A stretch of DNA of 64,000 nucleotides. Origin: Hymenolepis diminuta. Lineage: Eukaryota > Platyhelminthes > Cestoda > Cyclophyllidea > Hymenolepididae. This document shows positions 1 to 12,158 of the stretch, in pieces. Each line of letters opens with the position of its first letter. The stretch's first letter is position 1. The position numbers were made by a program, and so were the translations under genes. The stretch is taken from positions 970,070 through 1,034,069 of the forward strand of contig CAADRB010000017.1 of the NCBI GenBank assembly GCA_900708905.1, read 5' to 3'. The notes beneath the pieces were generated by a model, which was not told the DNA's origin, ran no database searches, and worked only from the letters and a program-made list of their open reading frames with translations.

Positions 1-2079
1 TCATCTGCCTAAAACATGAATCGAAGAAATTTCGTTCTTAAGAAAGGCTCTTTCGGTTTCAAGAATACGACACAATGCTATCAATTTTTACTATTTTTAA
101 CGGCATTTTATCTCACATAATCTGTGGCTGTCCCGATATTTTCCAGTTCCCTACCCTCCGCATCGTGAAAAATATTTCCATCAAACAAACTAGACATCCG
201 GATTCAAGAAGCCGTCTTCGATATTATCTATTTAAAACCTGCAGTAATTTAACGCACCCCCATAATTATTCTAATTAAAGTAATTTTTGTTCACTAAGAT
301 TAGGTTTATAAGAAGGGTAAACAAAATTGTTTGATTAGCTAAGAGAAAAATTAAGTCAATTTTGATATTCAATTTACAACTTCGGATCAGACGCTGAAAC
401 TATGACACATCCGACTACTAATAAATTAGTACAGCCAATGAAAAATCATAATGCTGTGTTCAGAAGTGAGCCATGTTCCAGTTCTAGAGCATCAGAAACG
501 AGGTGCCTTGATGTCTAGCCCAGGCTGTATGAAAAACTAATAAGCCCAATGAACCAACGAATTGAAAAAGAGCAAATAGTTAGGGGGTTTCACACTGCGT
601 GTTGTAAGCATGGACCTGTGCACCCTAAAGAGAGAGGGGGATTCAATTTGTACCCTATCGAACGCTGACGCGTGCGGACACAAACCCCAAACAGTTGGGA
701 AGCCCTATGTGGGTTGTGTGCAGCCGGGCTGTAAGTGAGCGCCCCGGGTTGGCACTAGCCAATGCGTGTGTGCCAGCGATCAAACCTTATTATCGATTTT
801 ATTGCCTTGGCTACGCGACAACGCTAGTGAGTGTGCGGCCGTATGTTCGCGCGTAGCGCTCGTGCACTTGAAATGCGTGGGCTTTTCAGCCCGATTGTGA
901 ACTTGTGGGTTGGCATGAACGCAATCCTGCATGCGTATGGATATGCATGTGTGTGCAATCATAAGGGGGAAATAAAGAGGGAAAGAATCTCTTAAAGACT
1001 ATAAGCAAAATCATGCAAATTAGATCGTGTCTAGTTATCGCCGATACTTTTGTGTCAAGATCTCTCTTCCCACGCATTGCATAATTCTATCGTGGGAGGG
1101 AGAGAGAATGAGATTATTGATACACGCTATAAAATACATCGCTCCCCATTATCTATTATTTTAGTCACGACTATTTAGCGCACATGAAGAAATTCAAAAA
1201 TTTTTTCTACTAAGAGATAGAAAGAGACCCATTTGCATTATATGATCGAATGAAAAATTTACGCATTACTCAGTATTAAGTAGACTTGTTAAAAGACTAA
1301 TGTTTAGATTTCAAAATAATATATAATAAGGGAGATGTTGTTTTTTTCTCAGTAAACTGGTAATGATCTTGATGTTAGAAAACCGATTCGAATATTTTCA
1401 GTCCACTTGAGCGGAGCACATAAACTTCACTCCTAGTGCACTGGATCACCGATAACAGGACTTCTATGCTTACACCCGGATATTTAAGACCACCAATAGC
1501 GCCATTATAGCTAAAATTATTTACTAACCAGGCGGTCATGCATATACCATCCCATTATATATGAGAACGTTTATTTTCTTAATAAATGTTAATGTTAATG
1601 TTAGGAATCCTTACTTCCATTGAAAAACAAATAAAAGTTAGTTTTCTTGGAAAACGTGTGATAAAATCGAATGTTAAGTAAAGTCTAATTTTCTTAATTA
1701 ATCAAACGTATAAATTATCTTACTAATGAAGATAAGTGTCCGATCTGTTTTAATTATGTCACCTAGCAAATTTAATTAAAACAAGTAGTTTTTGAGAAAT
1801 ATTTTATGAGGTTAAGTTTGGAATTTAGACTAAATGGAGGGATTTTGGATTGTAAAGCATGCGAAATTAATAGAGTATCGTGAGATATTTCTCTTTGCTA
1901 TTTTTGACCAAGCCATATTTTTTCCATAAATTGGCAGGTTGTATCAACTAAATAGATGCATTCTTAGCAAACAAAAAAAATTTTGAGCATGAAAAAGCAA
2001 GTTCTCATAGAAGTAAGCCTTTATTTGAGGATATAATTGAGGTATCTTATTTCCAACTAATTTACGCCATCATTATTTT
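1..2079. other. Non-coding stretch with a GC-richer patch
   Basis: I see no gene here. The stretch is AT-rich with stops in all frames, except for a clearly GC-richer and CpG-containing patch at roughly 600-960. That patch has several alternating GC/GT runs and GCGCG-type motifs but no long open frame and no splice-bounded exon that I can recognise. It could be a regulatory region, an undetected exon of a non-coding RNA, or an eroded insertion. Confidence 0.5.
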
Positions 2080-2640
2080 ATTGAGATCCCTAGAATAGAG
2101 GCTATTAAAGGGAAAACGAGGTGACTCAACGATGCGGAATACGATCACCTTGCTTCGCATTTACAACGAACGGGGATAAGTATCCGGGAATAGTTGAAAC
2201 ATGCATATCAATTACCAGAGATTTACCTTTAATTCGATTAGTAATAATGGTCCTGTACTGTGACTTATACGATTACTCATCCTGTTGGCCACAAGGTAAC
2301 TCACAAGGAACGCAAAACGAGACAACTCCTTTATTATACCGCAACCCAAATTGCCCTCGCTCAGTAATGACACTGTTTCCTTCTTTTCCGTTTCCCAATA
2401 CCTCTACTTTCTCCCATCTTCCATCCTCTCCCATCTTCCATCCTCTCCCATTCTACTACGTTTGTTCAATGTAGGTCTATCCGACTCCACGCCTGATCTC
2501 ATTTGGAAAAGGGTTAATGACAACCTGTTAGCTTTACGAAGGTCATTCATTCGTAAGGGAATGTTTATTAACTGGATCGGAGCTACTTTAGACTTCTCTT
2601 GGGCAATGGCCTTGAGTACCATCAGTGTCGGTCGCGCTCT
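2080..2640 (+). repeat. Interspersed repeat family R1, copy 1
   Basis: This segment resembles four other places in the window. The best shared block is around 2340-2400, where the motif CGCTCAGTAATGACAC is followed by a pyrimidine-rich run. It aligns with CGCTCAGTACTGATACC at about 56,130 and with a similar block at 57,295. A second shared block is near 2580, GGAGCTACTTTAGACTTC, which matches AAGCTACTTTAGGATTTT near 56,385. Open frames of about 100 codons cross it, but they are not conserved in the other copies, so I do not treat them as genes. The boundaries are approximate and I found no terminal repeats. The element class is unknown. Confidence 0.5.
2411..2451. repeat. 17-bp tandem repeat
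   Basis: Two perfect copies of the 17-bp unit CTCCCATCTTCCATCCT lie head to tail (2411-2427 and 2428-2444), followed by a 7-bp partial third copy. It sits inside the pyrimidine-rich part of R1 copy 1 and is absent from the other R1 copies, so it is a local expansion. Confidence 0.85.
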
Positions 2641-5600
2641 CTTCAACTTCGATAATTCGGATGCAAATTAGAATAAATGCATGCCCATGGATTCCGTGTT
2701 GCTTGACCCTGTCGTCCATTCAAAATACATGCAAACACGACTTAGTCGTTAATTACAACAGTGTTATCGGTAAGCTATCTGTTTCTCATACGTAAATGAC
2801 TTGGCGTCCGTTTTGCAAAGAAGACAGCAGTCGTTTGATGTAGTTAAATCCAATTTACGATTCATATTATTGGGAAGATAGACTTGGTCAATCCGCTGAA
2901 ATCGGATAACAGCTGATTAAAGATCAGACCTCAAAATCAGATAACGTATTTTCTTATTAATGCAATTGATTTTTAAAGTTAAAAATGCTCCTCTTGAAGC
3001 ACTGCGGTAGATTAACATTATTATTGATCTATTCGGGGTTGAAGATAGTATTCTGATCCGTGCTACGCTTTACTCAGTCTTTTATTTTATAAAACTTGAG
3101 GAATTCAGCAATATTCCCGATTCGTCTTTCATAAAACCATCCCCTTTCTATATGATTTCGTTCTTAATCACAATGTCGTTTTCATGGGTATTTCATAGCA
3201 CCCGTTCAACCGAAATAAAAGCCCTTTTGTATAGATGTTTGTTTGATTTGTGTTTCATGAATGGGAATTAAATTCGACTTTTCCTCTCGAATCATATAGT
3301 TTCGGAAAAAAGTAAGACACAAGAGTTGTGTAGGCCAAAGTTTATCGAGAAAATAACGCCGAGGATTCAAGAAGGCAAGAGAGGTAGGGACCAGAGGAGA
3401 TGAGAGGGAAGCGTAGGAGCCGGTAGATGACAAGCGTGTGCCTGCTTCCCCCTCTCCCCTCCCTTATGTACAAGAGGGCTTTATAATTTCATTAAAAGGG
3501 GTAGCATGGGCGGATGGAGTGGCTCCGGACATCGCCGAATGGGGAAACGGAACGCTAGCAGTGCTCATTCAAGGACCACATAATTAGCTTATCCCGCTAA
3601 TTAAATACACCACCTGAGGACATACGATTATTCCTTACGGGGAACTTAACGTCACAGCAGGGTCAAATACTTAAAGCGCCACTATGAGGTTGAGATAATT
3701 GTCTCAGAGATCAGTGATGACCTAAATAAAAATCTTAAAAATACATATGGGTTCATTTTTCAGTCTCGCCCAGCCTTTTGGTGTGTAAGACGACACAATT
3801 TTTTTGAGCCTGAATTGGTTTGACCGTAATTGCCCGTTCAAGCCATAAGTGTCACGCTTAGGGAGGTTGCAAGAATTAGCCCAGGAATACGCAAGCTTAT
3901 ATGGCTGTAGGAAAAATTATAGAAAGGTTAATGCAAAAATTGAATTGAAAGGGAGAATGCAGATGGTTAATCAAAATGTTATAAATAGCAAGTAACTAAT
4001 GGAAAGTTGGATGTATGAAAATTCAAAAAGGTTGCCTTAAAGTCATAAAGGGCAGGTAATTAATAGTGAATGGGAAATATACGGGTTTGGAAGTAGTATA
4101 GTGGATAATTGTTCGGCTGCATTATCTCAGGATTGATAGTTGCATTTGTCTTGTCTTGTCTTCTTCATCGGTTGCTTGCCGCGATTTGACAGCATATTGA
4201 ATGGAAGTAATTAGGGATTTTGTGATGGGGGGTTGTAGTAGCATCTCTGAAGACAAGTAGATGGAGTGCTGTCGGCTTTGTTGATACGGCTATTTTAAAC
4301 GATATTGCTTACTCGGAGGCCAGATTAAAATAATGGAAGCATTTGTTCTTTTCGATTTGTCAAAGAAAAATTAAAATAAAGCATTTTTGTCAATGCTCAG
4401 GGAGAATTTTATTCAACTTCTGTTAGCAGAAAACTCCTATATTTATGCTCGTTGTGTTCAGAAAATCTCGAAAGTCACATGCGAGGTTGATAACTCAAAT
4501 TTGTTTGACAAGCTATCCACAAAATTCCGTGAGTTTAAAAATTCGTTTAAAACTAAGAGAGAAAATGTATCAAACTTTCTTCTTCATCTTGGCGTTAATG
4601 AAAACAAAACCCAAAAAGGAAAGGGAGAAATATCTATTTTGAAATGGCGTATTTTATCACATAAATGAGAAGAATTAACATTTAGCAAGATATACGTAAA
4701 TAAGTAAAAATTTTCGGGAATAAATTATCTAAATTCTGAGTTAAAAGGGAGCACTGAAAATCAACACTTTTATAGCAAGATTTAGTTATTTACCTATGCA
4801 GAAAATTTATGTTACTTGTCATGTAACTAATTCATAAATTTTCTTAATGCGTTTTCGAGGGAACATTTCCCCCCCAATTTGTCGACTTTCGCATCAGCAT
4901 ATTAGGGGGACAGATAAACAGGAAATAAATCTAGAAATTACACAAAACCTAATAAAGTAGGAATTTATTATATTATTCGGACAAGTAGGTGTATAACTGT
5001 AAGGTCTTGTGATTTTGTAGAACGGTTAGAAGATTTGGAGTTTGGGTGTTTCAATTTTTCCCTATCAGATTAATTTAAAGCGGAGGTATTTACTACTTCT
5101 TTGGGTATTTGCTAAGTTAAGCTATCCACAACCTACAAAAAAAATTAAATATCATCACATCTTAAGTCGACTGGAAGGCATGAATTTGGACGACGTCCAG
5201 TTACATGAGGGCTTGAACTCCACTGTCATTTGTAAGATTCAAAGCATCCAGTAATTGGGCAATTAATGTAATTAGGAATCCTTGATCTCTACCATAGTGG
5301 AAAACCGTCATAATCTATTCTACAATCACACAGTTGGCAACGTCACCTCGAACTATGCACACACAAATTTCCTTGAGATGGGGTTCCAAACGGAATAATT
5401 TTAGCCGTGACTTTTTGCGATTTCTTTCCAGACCGTATAGGTAACTAGTAGCTTGAAAGATTTTCAATGAGGAAAACTTGGAAGACATTTCCTATGATCT
5501 TAGAAACGGATTTCTCACAGGAGTTTGCCGAAAAACATTTAATATTTAAAAACAAAATAGAGGTGTAGTACTGAGACTTACCGTTTTGTGATTTTCTGGT

Positions 5601-6599
5601 GGGTTTTAGTCCGCTATTATTGGAAACCTTAATTCTATTGCGGAGAGATTAAAAACGAAAGTTTCCATATTTTTCCCCTTCCGCTGGTAAATTTCTTTGC
5701 TTATCTGGGCTAAATGAAGCGTGAATTTTTCCATTTTGCAGTAAGCAACTTCTCTTTCAAAAGATTTCTCAAACAAAGGCGGAGTTCTTCTTTGTTATTC
5801 TATAAAAGCACTCTCTGCTTGCCGTATATCCCCTTTACTTAAAAGTGAAATTTACGAAATATTAAGTCTTCACTCCAACCACAATCGTTATAATCCATGG
5901 CAAATAAAAAGTCTTTAATGACTTGATCAAGGGATGTAAAACAGATTAAACAAATAAAGCGTGGTGTTGGGGAGAATGGAAGTGCTTTATCGTTGCCAAA
6001 TCCCGGATCCTTCAGGCAGTATAATTTTTTTTATCTTTTAGCCTTCAACTTTGTTTTGGCTTCAATGTAAGGAAAACTAAATGACATGACTTCCCAACAG
6101 TTTTACATTCTCCTCTTTGGGTAACATAGAGTAGCCGTCTAGAGATTGCCACCACTTTTGACTCATCTTAAACTCATTCGCCGTTATTCAGTGATGCTGA
6201 GACCGGTAATTTCCTAGTGCTCGATTTTTACTTACGGTTGGAATTATAAAATGCAGGATATTCATTTCCTAATAGCATTACATATGTATTCCCAAGATTT
6301 TTCTTAATAGATGGGAGTTGCATCCTAGTCACCCCTAAAAATTGTTTACTCACACAAATGCCTTGAATTAATCTTTCACTAATTTGGGCATATCCACAAA
6401 ATTAGTTTCTATCTCTTATTTATCAGTAATAAACTGAACTGAAATTTATATTTATGTTTCAATTTGTAAAGTTCAAAACTCTCATAACATTCAAATGCAA
6501 GCTGTCAGCACGCTTTTACGCAATTTCATTCGTTAGTCATTAAACACGGAAACCCACGTTTTATTACCTCGTCCTTTCCCTAAATTTACGCGTCCCGCA
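2641..6599. other. Non-coding stretch, no feature seen
   Basis: The sequence is AT-rich and has only short open frames with no recognisable product. The longest (about 4387-4668 on the plus strand, 93 codons) has low-complexity composition, no domain that I can see, and no splice context. I report it as intergenic or intronic. Confidence 0.5.
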
Positions 6600-7000
6600 A
6601 ATACTTATCGGTCACAGGACGATTAGTAATCAGAAACGAGGGCTGGGGCAGAAGAATGTGATCGATGCTCGCATGCGGCAAGGCAACAACAGCACAGCAC
6701 AGTGGTGGCAGCGAGGTCAATAACCCATGCCATTAAAGCGAGAGATGTTACTTGCTGCATGCCAGAATAGGCTTCACGGGGCTGCTGCATTTATCGCATC
6801 TTCTTCTTCTTTGGGCAGTGCTGCGCAGGAGCTCGCACATATGCATATACCTCGTCTGCTTGTGCTGTGCAGCACGCCTCGTGCTGTGCTGTACCTCTAG
6901 GTCTGCGTTCAAACACGTGTAGGTACGCAAACATGGGTATACAAAGTTGTGCAACGTTTACTTGATGCTGTGTTGTGTTGGCGCGTGTAATCATGATGCC
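6600..7000. other. GC-richer patch with CAG/CTG-rich inverted repeat
   Basis: This patch stands out against AT-rich flanks. It contains ACAGCACAGCAC at 6689-6700 and its exact reverse complement at 6881-6892, and also the self-complementary GTGCTGTGCAGCAC at about 6862-6875. Frames of 67-68 codons on the minus strand are cysteine- and arginine-rich and overlap each other, and they look like by-products of the GC-rich composition. A regulatory or structured-RNA role is possible but not shown. Confidence 0.4.
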
Positions 7001-9821
7001 AAAACGTGGATAGGCCCGTGAATGTGCATTATTCTTGGTACAACTTGTGTAAAATTTAAAACAGTCTGCGTGAAGCAGTGACTAGTATTGTTTCGATACC
7101 TCATTCAATGCAGGTAAGGGAAAATATGAGGAATAATAAAGAACAAAAGATTGTCATGACCTTTTTTTAGCTCAACGGAAAAAAATTAAATATGCTGATA
7201 ATGTTTTAGCATTAGATATTATTTGTCCAAATGCATGTATTCGTAGTGTTAGAGACAGCAGATGTTAATCAGCACCTGGCGATCAGAAACGCTAAGATCT
7301 TGACAGCAGGAGGTCCAGGTGTGTGTGTTTTTGTATCTATACAACATTAGAAGCCTACACAGATGTCAATTATCACGCGGAGACATCGATGACAAGACGT
7401 CTAACGAAGACACTTTTTGTATATTAGCCTGATTTGTATATGAAAAAATTGAGGTGCTTTTCCCGTTTATTATATATTGAGCCCCACCTCGCAAGTAGGT
7501 TACTGCTGAGGCAGAGATATGTTATAATTCTAGAGATAGGACTTTAATTTTTTGACAAAGTGCACAACGTCCTGTTTTATTGGGACGCGGGGTAATGGGT
7601 AAAGTGTGATCGATTGGTAAATAATGTTAGTGCGTGGGCAGCGAGGGTTGGAGGGGGAAGGCAAAGTGTATGAATAAACAAAGCCAAAGATAAGTCGTCA
7701 TGCGCATTAAGTAATCATAGAAAAAGGAAGGGGAAAGAAAAGGAACACATTTGAGTAGAATAGGCGGCGACTATACTGACTTTGATCCACTGGAACCCAC
7801 ATCAATACGCCATACTTGCCACCTCTGCGAGATGAGAGACTTGACTCATGTCTTCTATTTGTCTCCGGTCCACATTGTTGTATATATTCTAAAAGTTGTC
7901 CAAAGAATATAGTTAATGTTACTTTCTCGTTTTAAGTTGATTGCAATTCATGGTCACGAATACCTTTCTAGTTGAATTACCAAAGTACTCTTTAAATATA
8001 CAGTGTTACTGAGATGGAGATCTCCATACATTATGGTGCTCAGAGAACAGTAGCTTACTGAGATGGTGATGATTCTCTCCAGAAATAATTTTCATGTCCA
8101 CATAAATCTTTAAGAATCGTAATTCTAATCTCAAAGACGTGGTTTTTATAATGGAGTTCTAGGTAGTTTAAGAAACAGCAATTCGAATTTTCCTTTAACT
8201 GAAAAAAGTAAATAAATGAAGACAAAATAGTTCAGGATACCACGAATGAGAAGTGACTAACATTTTATTCCAAATATACTTCGTAATATGAGAATTGGCC
8301 TCATGAAATGAAAATAAAAAATTTACACGACATGAATTTTGACCTGACTTCATATAACTACCTACTGTATTAATTACGTAATGTTTCAAAAACCCCAATA
8401 AAATTATCGAACGTAATAATCGTGTTTGAATACAAGCACCAATCAGTTTACGTACCATACAGTATTTAGATTTCGATTAACTTTATTTAACACAAAATGA
8501 CCAAAATTGAAATTAAGTTTTTTGATCATAATGAAATGACGTTCAAGAAAAAGTAATATCCAAAAATTCTTGAATTTTCTTTTTGAATAGTTAATGGTTT
8601 CAAAATGCTACTCCCGTGGGAAAATGGACACTTAGTCTGGGATTTTCGATAAATACCAAGCGAGTTATAATAAAATCAAAAATGTACCAAATTTCAAAAT
8701 CGGCCAACATGTAAGAAATTGAATAAATTATTCTTACAAAATAAGAAAAATAGATTGTTGTTGTATGATAATTGACAGTTCAGTAAGGGATGCTGGTGAC
8801 CAAGAGCATTTTAGGAAAATTTTGTGGACGGCCAACCGTAATTTTTAATTCTGGTCAAGGAGATGGTAAAATGTGTGTTTCTCGTCAGAGCAATTCCAAA
8901 ATGTCTTTCTCTCCTCAAGTCAAGCATTATTAACGGAGCCTAGTAAGTTTAAAGGAATTGTTTTCTTAATTCTTTTAAAGAAAGAGTTGTTTTCTTCTCC
9001 AGCTTTCCAAGCAGTATTTACTTTAAAGATGTTTCTTTCTTTACATTGAACACTAGCACTCATTTCCAAAACCTCTATTTGCCTTATTCGGTTCAACTTA
9101 TTGCCCGTTTAGAATCTGTTGAAGGTTGTTTACTGGCTATTAAATACACGTTTTACTTATTTTCTAGTGAATAGCATCTTATGGAAGACAAGAACCATAG
9201 ATATTTGGCATAATAAAACTATTTATCCATGCTAGTCATGTCTTTTTGGGGGCGGAGAAAGTCATTTAAAAGAGTTCGTCATGGTTGGGCAGTGCATAGG
9301 TGGAAGAGGAAAAGGGAAGACGAAGTGAATTATCGCAAACGTACGATCTTCTGTGTTCTCTCGACTTAATCTCCTCGTTCGCATTGCAATGCCTCTTCAT
9401 TCCTCCGCCTTCTTCTCCCACATTTTCGCTTCTTACTAAATTATTCACAATCGCAGCGCCTGCAAAATACCTGCATATTGGAAGCAAAGCCTCTTAATCT
9501 GTCATGGCAGCCAACTAAATCATGGCAGTATTTGTAAAGTTATAATTCTTAATTAATAAAGTTACGAGGAAAGAATTATTCGTAAGGCATAGTAAGATAA
9601 GATTTTGCATTGTATTTGGGTATTTTAAATCACACATCAGTTATCGCCTGTTTTACTCATCACTATCATCACATCCAATGATAAATAACCTGATACGGAT
9701 CAGTACTCTATTTGACTGAAATCTGTCGAGCTCCGATAATGTTAAAACATCCTACCTAGTCTAATATGTTTGAACTTAGCTTTAATATGATATTGTTGAA
9801 TGGATGTAGCCTGACAAACTC
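7001..9821. other. Non-coding stretch, no feature seen
   Basis: I see no gene, transposon end or RNA gene here. Around 9355-9440 there is a pyrimidine-rich block that weakly recalls the middle part of R1, but it is not close enough to call. Confidence 0.5.
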
Positions 9822-10050
9822 TGCAATCAAGTTAGTTTGTCAATAATTTATTAAAATCGCGAATACTGACTCACCTAGGAACCTAGGCTTCAAATAAGGA
9901 AATTTTAAATATTAGGACATTACACAGCAAATTAAGCCGCTTAGATGAATATGGACAAATCAGCGCATCCAGAAATCAACAACTTGGAACTCATGACAAT
10001 GAATTCTTTGAACAAACCTATCTGACCCCTCATTTCATCCCTATCTTCTC
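9822..10050 (+). repeat. Interspersed repeat family R5, copy 1
   Basis: The segment shares an ordered series of motifs with five other places in the window. Its core is TCACCTAGGAACCTAGG at 9871 followed by CAAATAAGGAAATTT. At 57,601 the same order appears as TCACCTAGGAACTTGG and CAAATAATGAAATTT. The copy ends in a shared tail of the type CCCCTCATTTCATCCC (about 10,026), which matches the tail at about 34,670. All copies are in the same orientation. Family length is roughly 200-240 bp, there is no coding capacity, and the limits are approximate. Confidence 0.6.
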
Positions 10051-12156
10051 TATTAGCTGTTTTATCTGTTAGGTTACTTTTCTGTAATTGATACTTGCGG
10101 AGGTTATTTCCTTCGCATGGATAATAATAAAGCAATTTATTTCATGCATACGATTTGAAGAGAAAGGAGATTTAACCCTGAGGATTCTCCCGTTGAAAAG
10201 TGCAGTCTCTCTAGTCTCGATTTTGTCCAAAAAACCTCTTTGGCTTAAGAAGGCAGATAAGATGAAGGCTTTCATGAGTATGCATTCAATCTTATCAGTG
10301 TTAATTCGCTTTTAAGCCGAGGAAATCGTATGTATTGACCCAAACAAATTTGCAAGATTGTTTATTTGCATCACCCTTATTTTCATAGCTCCATTAACTC
10401 GTACTTGTCTCTGCTCATATTTAATTACTTAAGTATCTTTATCGATTATTGGATTATTGATTTCCCCCAAAACAGTTGCACTTATTCCTTTACAGCGATC
10501 CTTTCACCGGTTCAATAAACTGCAAAATTACATTTGAAAATGGATTGATTTCCTAGATTTTGTTCACGCTCAACCCTGGTAGAAAATAAACCAAACTATT
10601 TCAGAAAGAAATCCTGCATCCATGAGAATATTATCTCCTTCCTCGAGTCTGAGAGATGTCGGTTATCTCTGTTGACATTGTCAACTTATGCGTTCGCAAT
10701 TTGGCTAGAACTCGATTCTATTGCTTATTTATTACCTTTTTTCTTCCTGAAAAGGATTTAGTTAATTCTCATCCAATTATGGTTGTCCATTGACAAAATA
10801 TAAACCATTTAAATCATGGTAAATGTCTTATTCTATCTTAAATATTAGATGCCCTAATATTTTTACGGTGAAACTTTTGAAATGAACTTTAAATTAATGT
10901 GATCCAATCGATATGTTCAGAATTGATGGGTGAATTGAGTCAATTGTGAGATTTTTCATGCCCATGTTGATTTATTTTAATGCTTCTGATATCAAGTCGA
11001 TACTACCTATGCTATTCTGTCCCACAGTTAGCCAAAATCAAATCTTCTTTGTAGTATTCACTATTCGATAAGGGTATGATGCATAAAAATATGAAAGGGA
11101 TGTAGTTTTGTGAATGACATTCTAGTAGAAAAGTGTACGGGAAGTCTTCGCCACAAGTTTGAGTTTCAAAAGCTGGGTCTTAGATGTCTAATTTGCAACT
11201 ATTTTATTTGCGAAGGTTGTGCAGTTATAGAATGTCTACCAGAACTACAAACAACGAACTTGAAGTTCAAAGGAAGCGTAAAAGGGAAAAAATTGTGAGA
11301 TGACTGAACGGATTTTTCTGCAACAGTCTGTATTTTATCTGTTTTTTCGGACGATGTCTGGCTGCATATATGCACATTCATTGATGTTTGAATGGAAGTT
11401 ATAAAATATAATAAATATTTTCAAATAATTTGTCTGAGAAAAATTAATAAAAAAATGTTTTCTGTTTATTTTTTTAAAGCATACAGAGTCTTCGTTAAGG
11501 ATATATCGAGACAGACATCGGTTTGGCTATGAATTTGGTAATAATCTGCTATCCGAAACTCTAACCATATTGATCTCGGGAGTTTTATCACATAAAACAT
11601 CCAAATACTTCGAAGAGTATGATTGTCTCATAAGAAATGAAGTAGAGAAGGTAGCAAAAGTTGAGAATAAAGTCAAAGCTTCAAAACATTTATATTTCCT
11701 TTGAATTCTGGGTTCATCAATTTGATGTATTTAATACTTAAGGTTTATTACATCATGTCTTTATATTCCAATACCTAAATTTTAGGATCTGATTAGGGAA
11801 GAACTGAGAGATTCTTCCATGTCTGTGACGTTCAGAGTTTATCGATATAAAATTCATTCCATCAAACTTGTATATCTATTTTAGTGCCTATGTTATTGAA
11901 AAGCGGCAGAGAATGCACAAGTTTATTTGAGTTTATTCTGAGTTTCGTATCTTTACGAAGCGAAGATCGAACGGAATACAGTTGTTTCAATGATCCCAGT
12001 TACTAACTTCAATAATTAGACACGAAGTTCTGAGGGGTGATAGATTATGGGAACGCACAGAGCATCAATAAGAAATTTAATCTTACGTAAAAATAATAAT
12101 TTTAAGATGTTGTTTTCAACAAGAACCTATTTTTGAAGTACTCATTGTTTACAGTA
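10051..12156. other. Non-coding stretch, possible weak R4-like segment
   Basis: There is no gene that I can support. Two short opposing frames near 10,070-10,315 overlap each other and show no domain. At about 11,690-11,730 the motif TTTGAATTCTGGGTTCATC resembles the R4/R6 repeat motif seen at 49,010 and 52,060, which suggests another old copy, but the match is short. Confidence 0.4.
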
Positions 12157-12158
12157 TA

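Noticed and set aside
2411..2451. Possible CRISPR-like repeat
   Set aside because: It is a head-to-tail tandem with no spacers, in an animal-like genome.
2121..2671. Two overlapping plus-strand frames of 117 and 106 codons
   Set aside because: They cross R1 copy 1 and are not conserved in the other R1 copies. The second frame includes the local 17-bp tandem repeat.
3763..3790. String resembling the start of U2 snRNA (CCAGCCTTTTGG)
   Set aside because: Only about a dozen bases agree. The following branch-recognition and Sm-site regions of U2 are absent.
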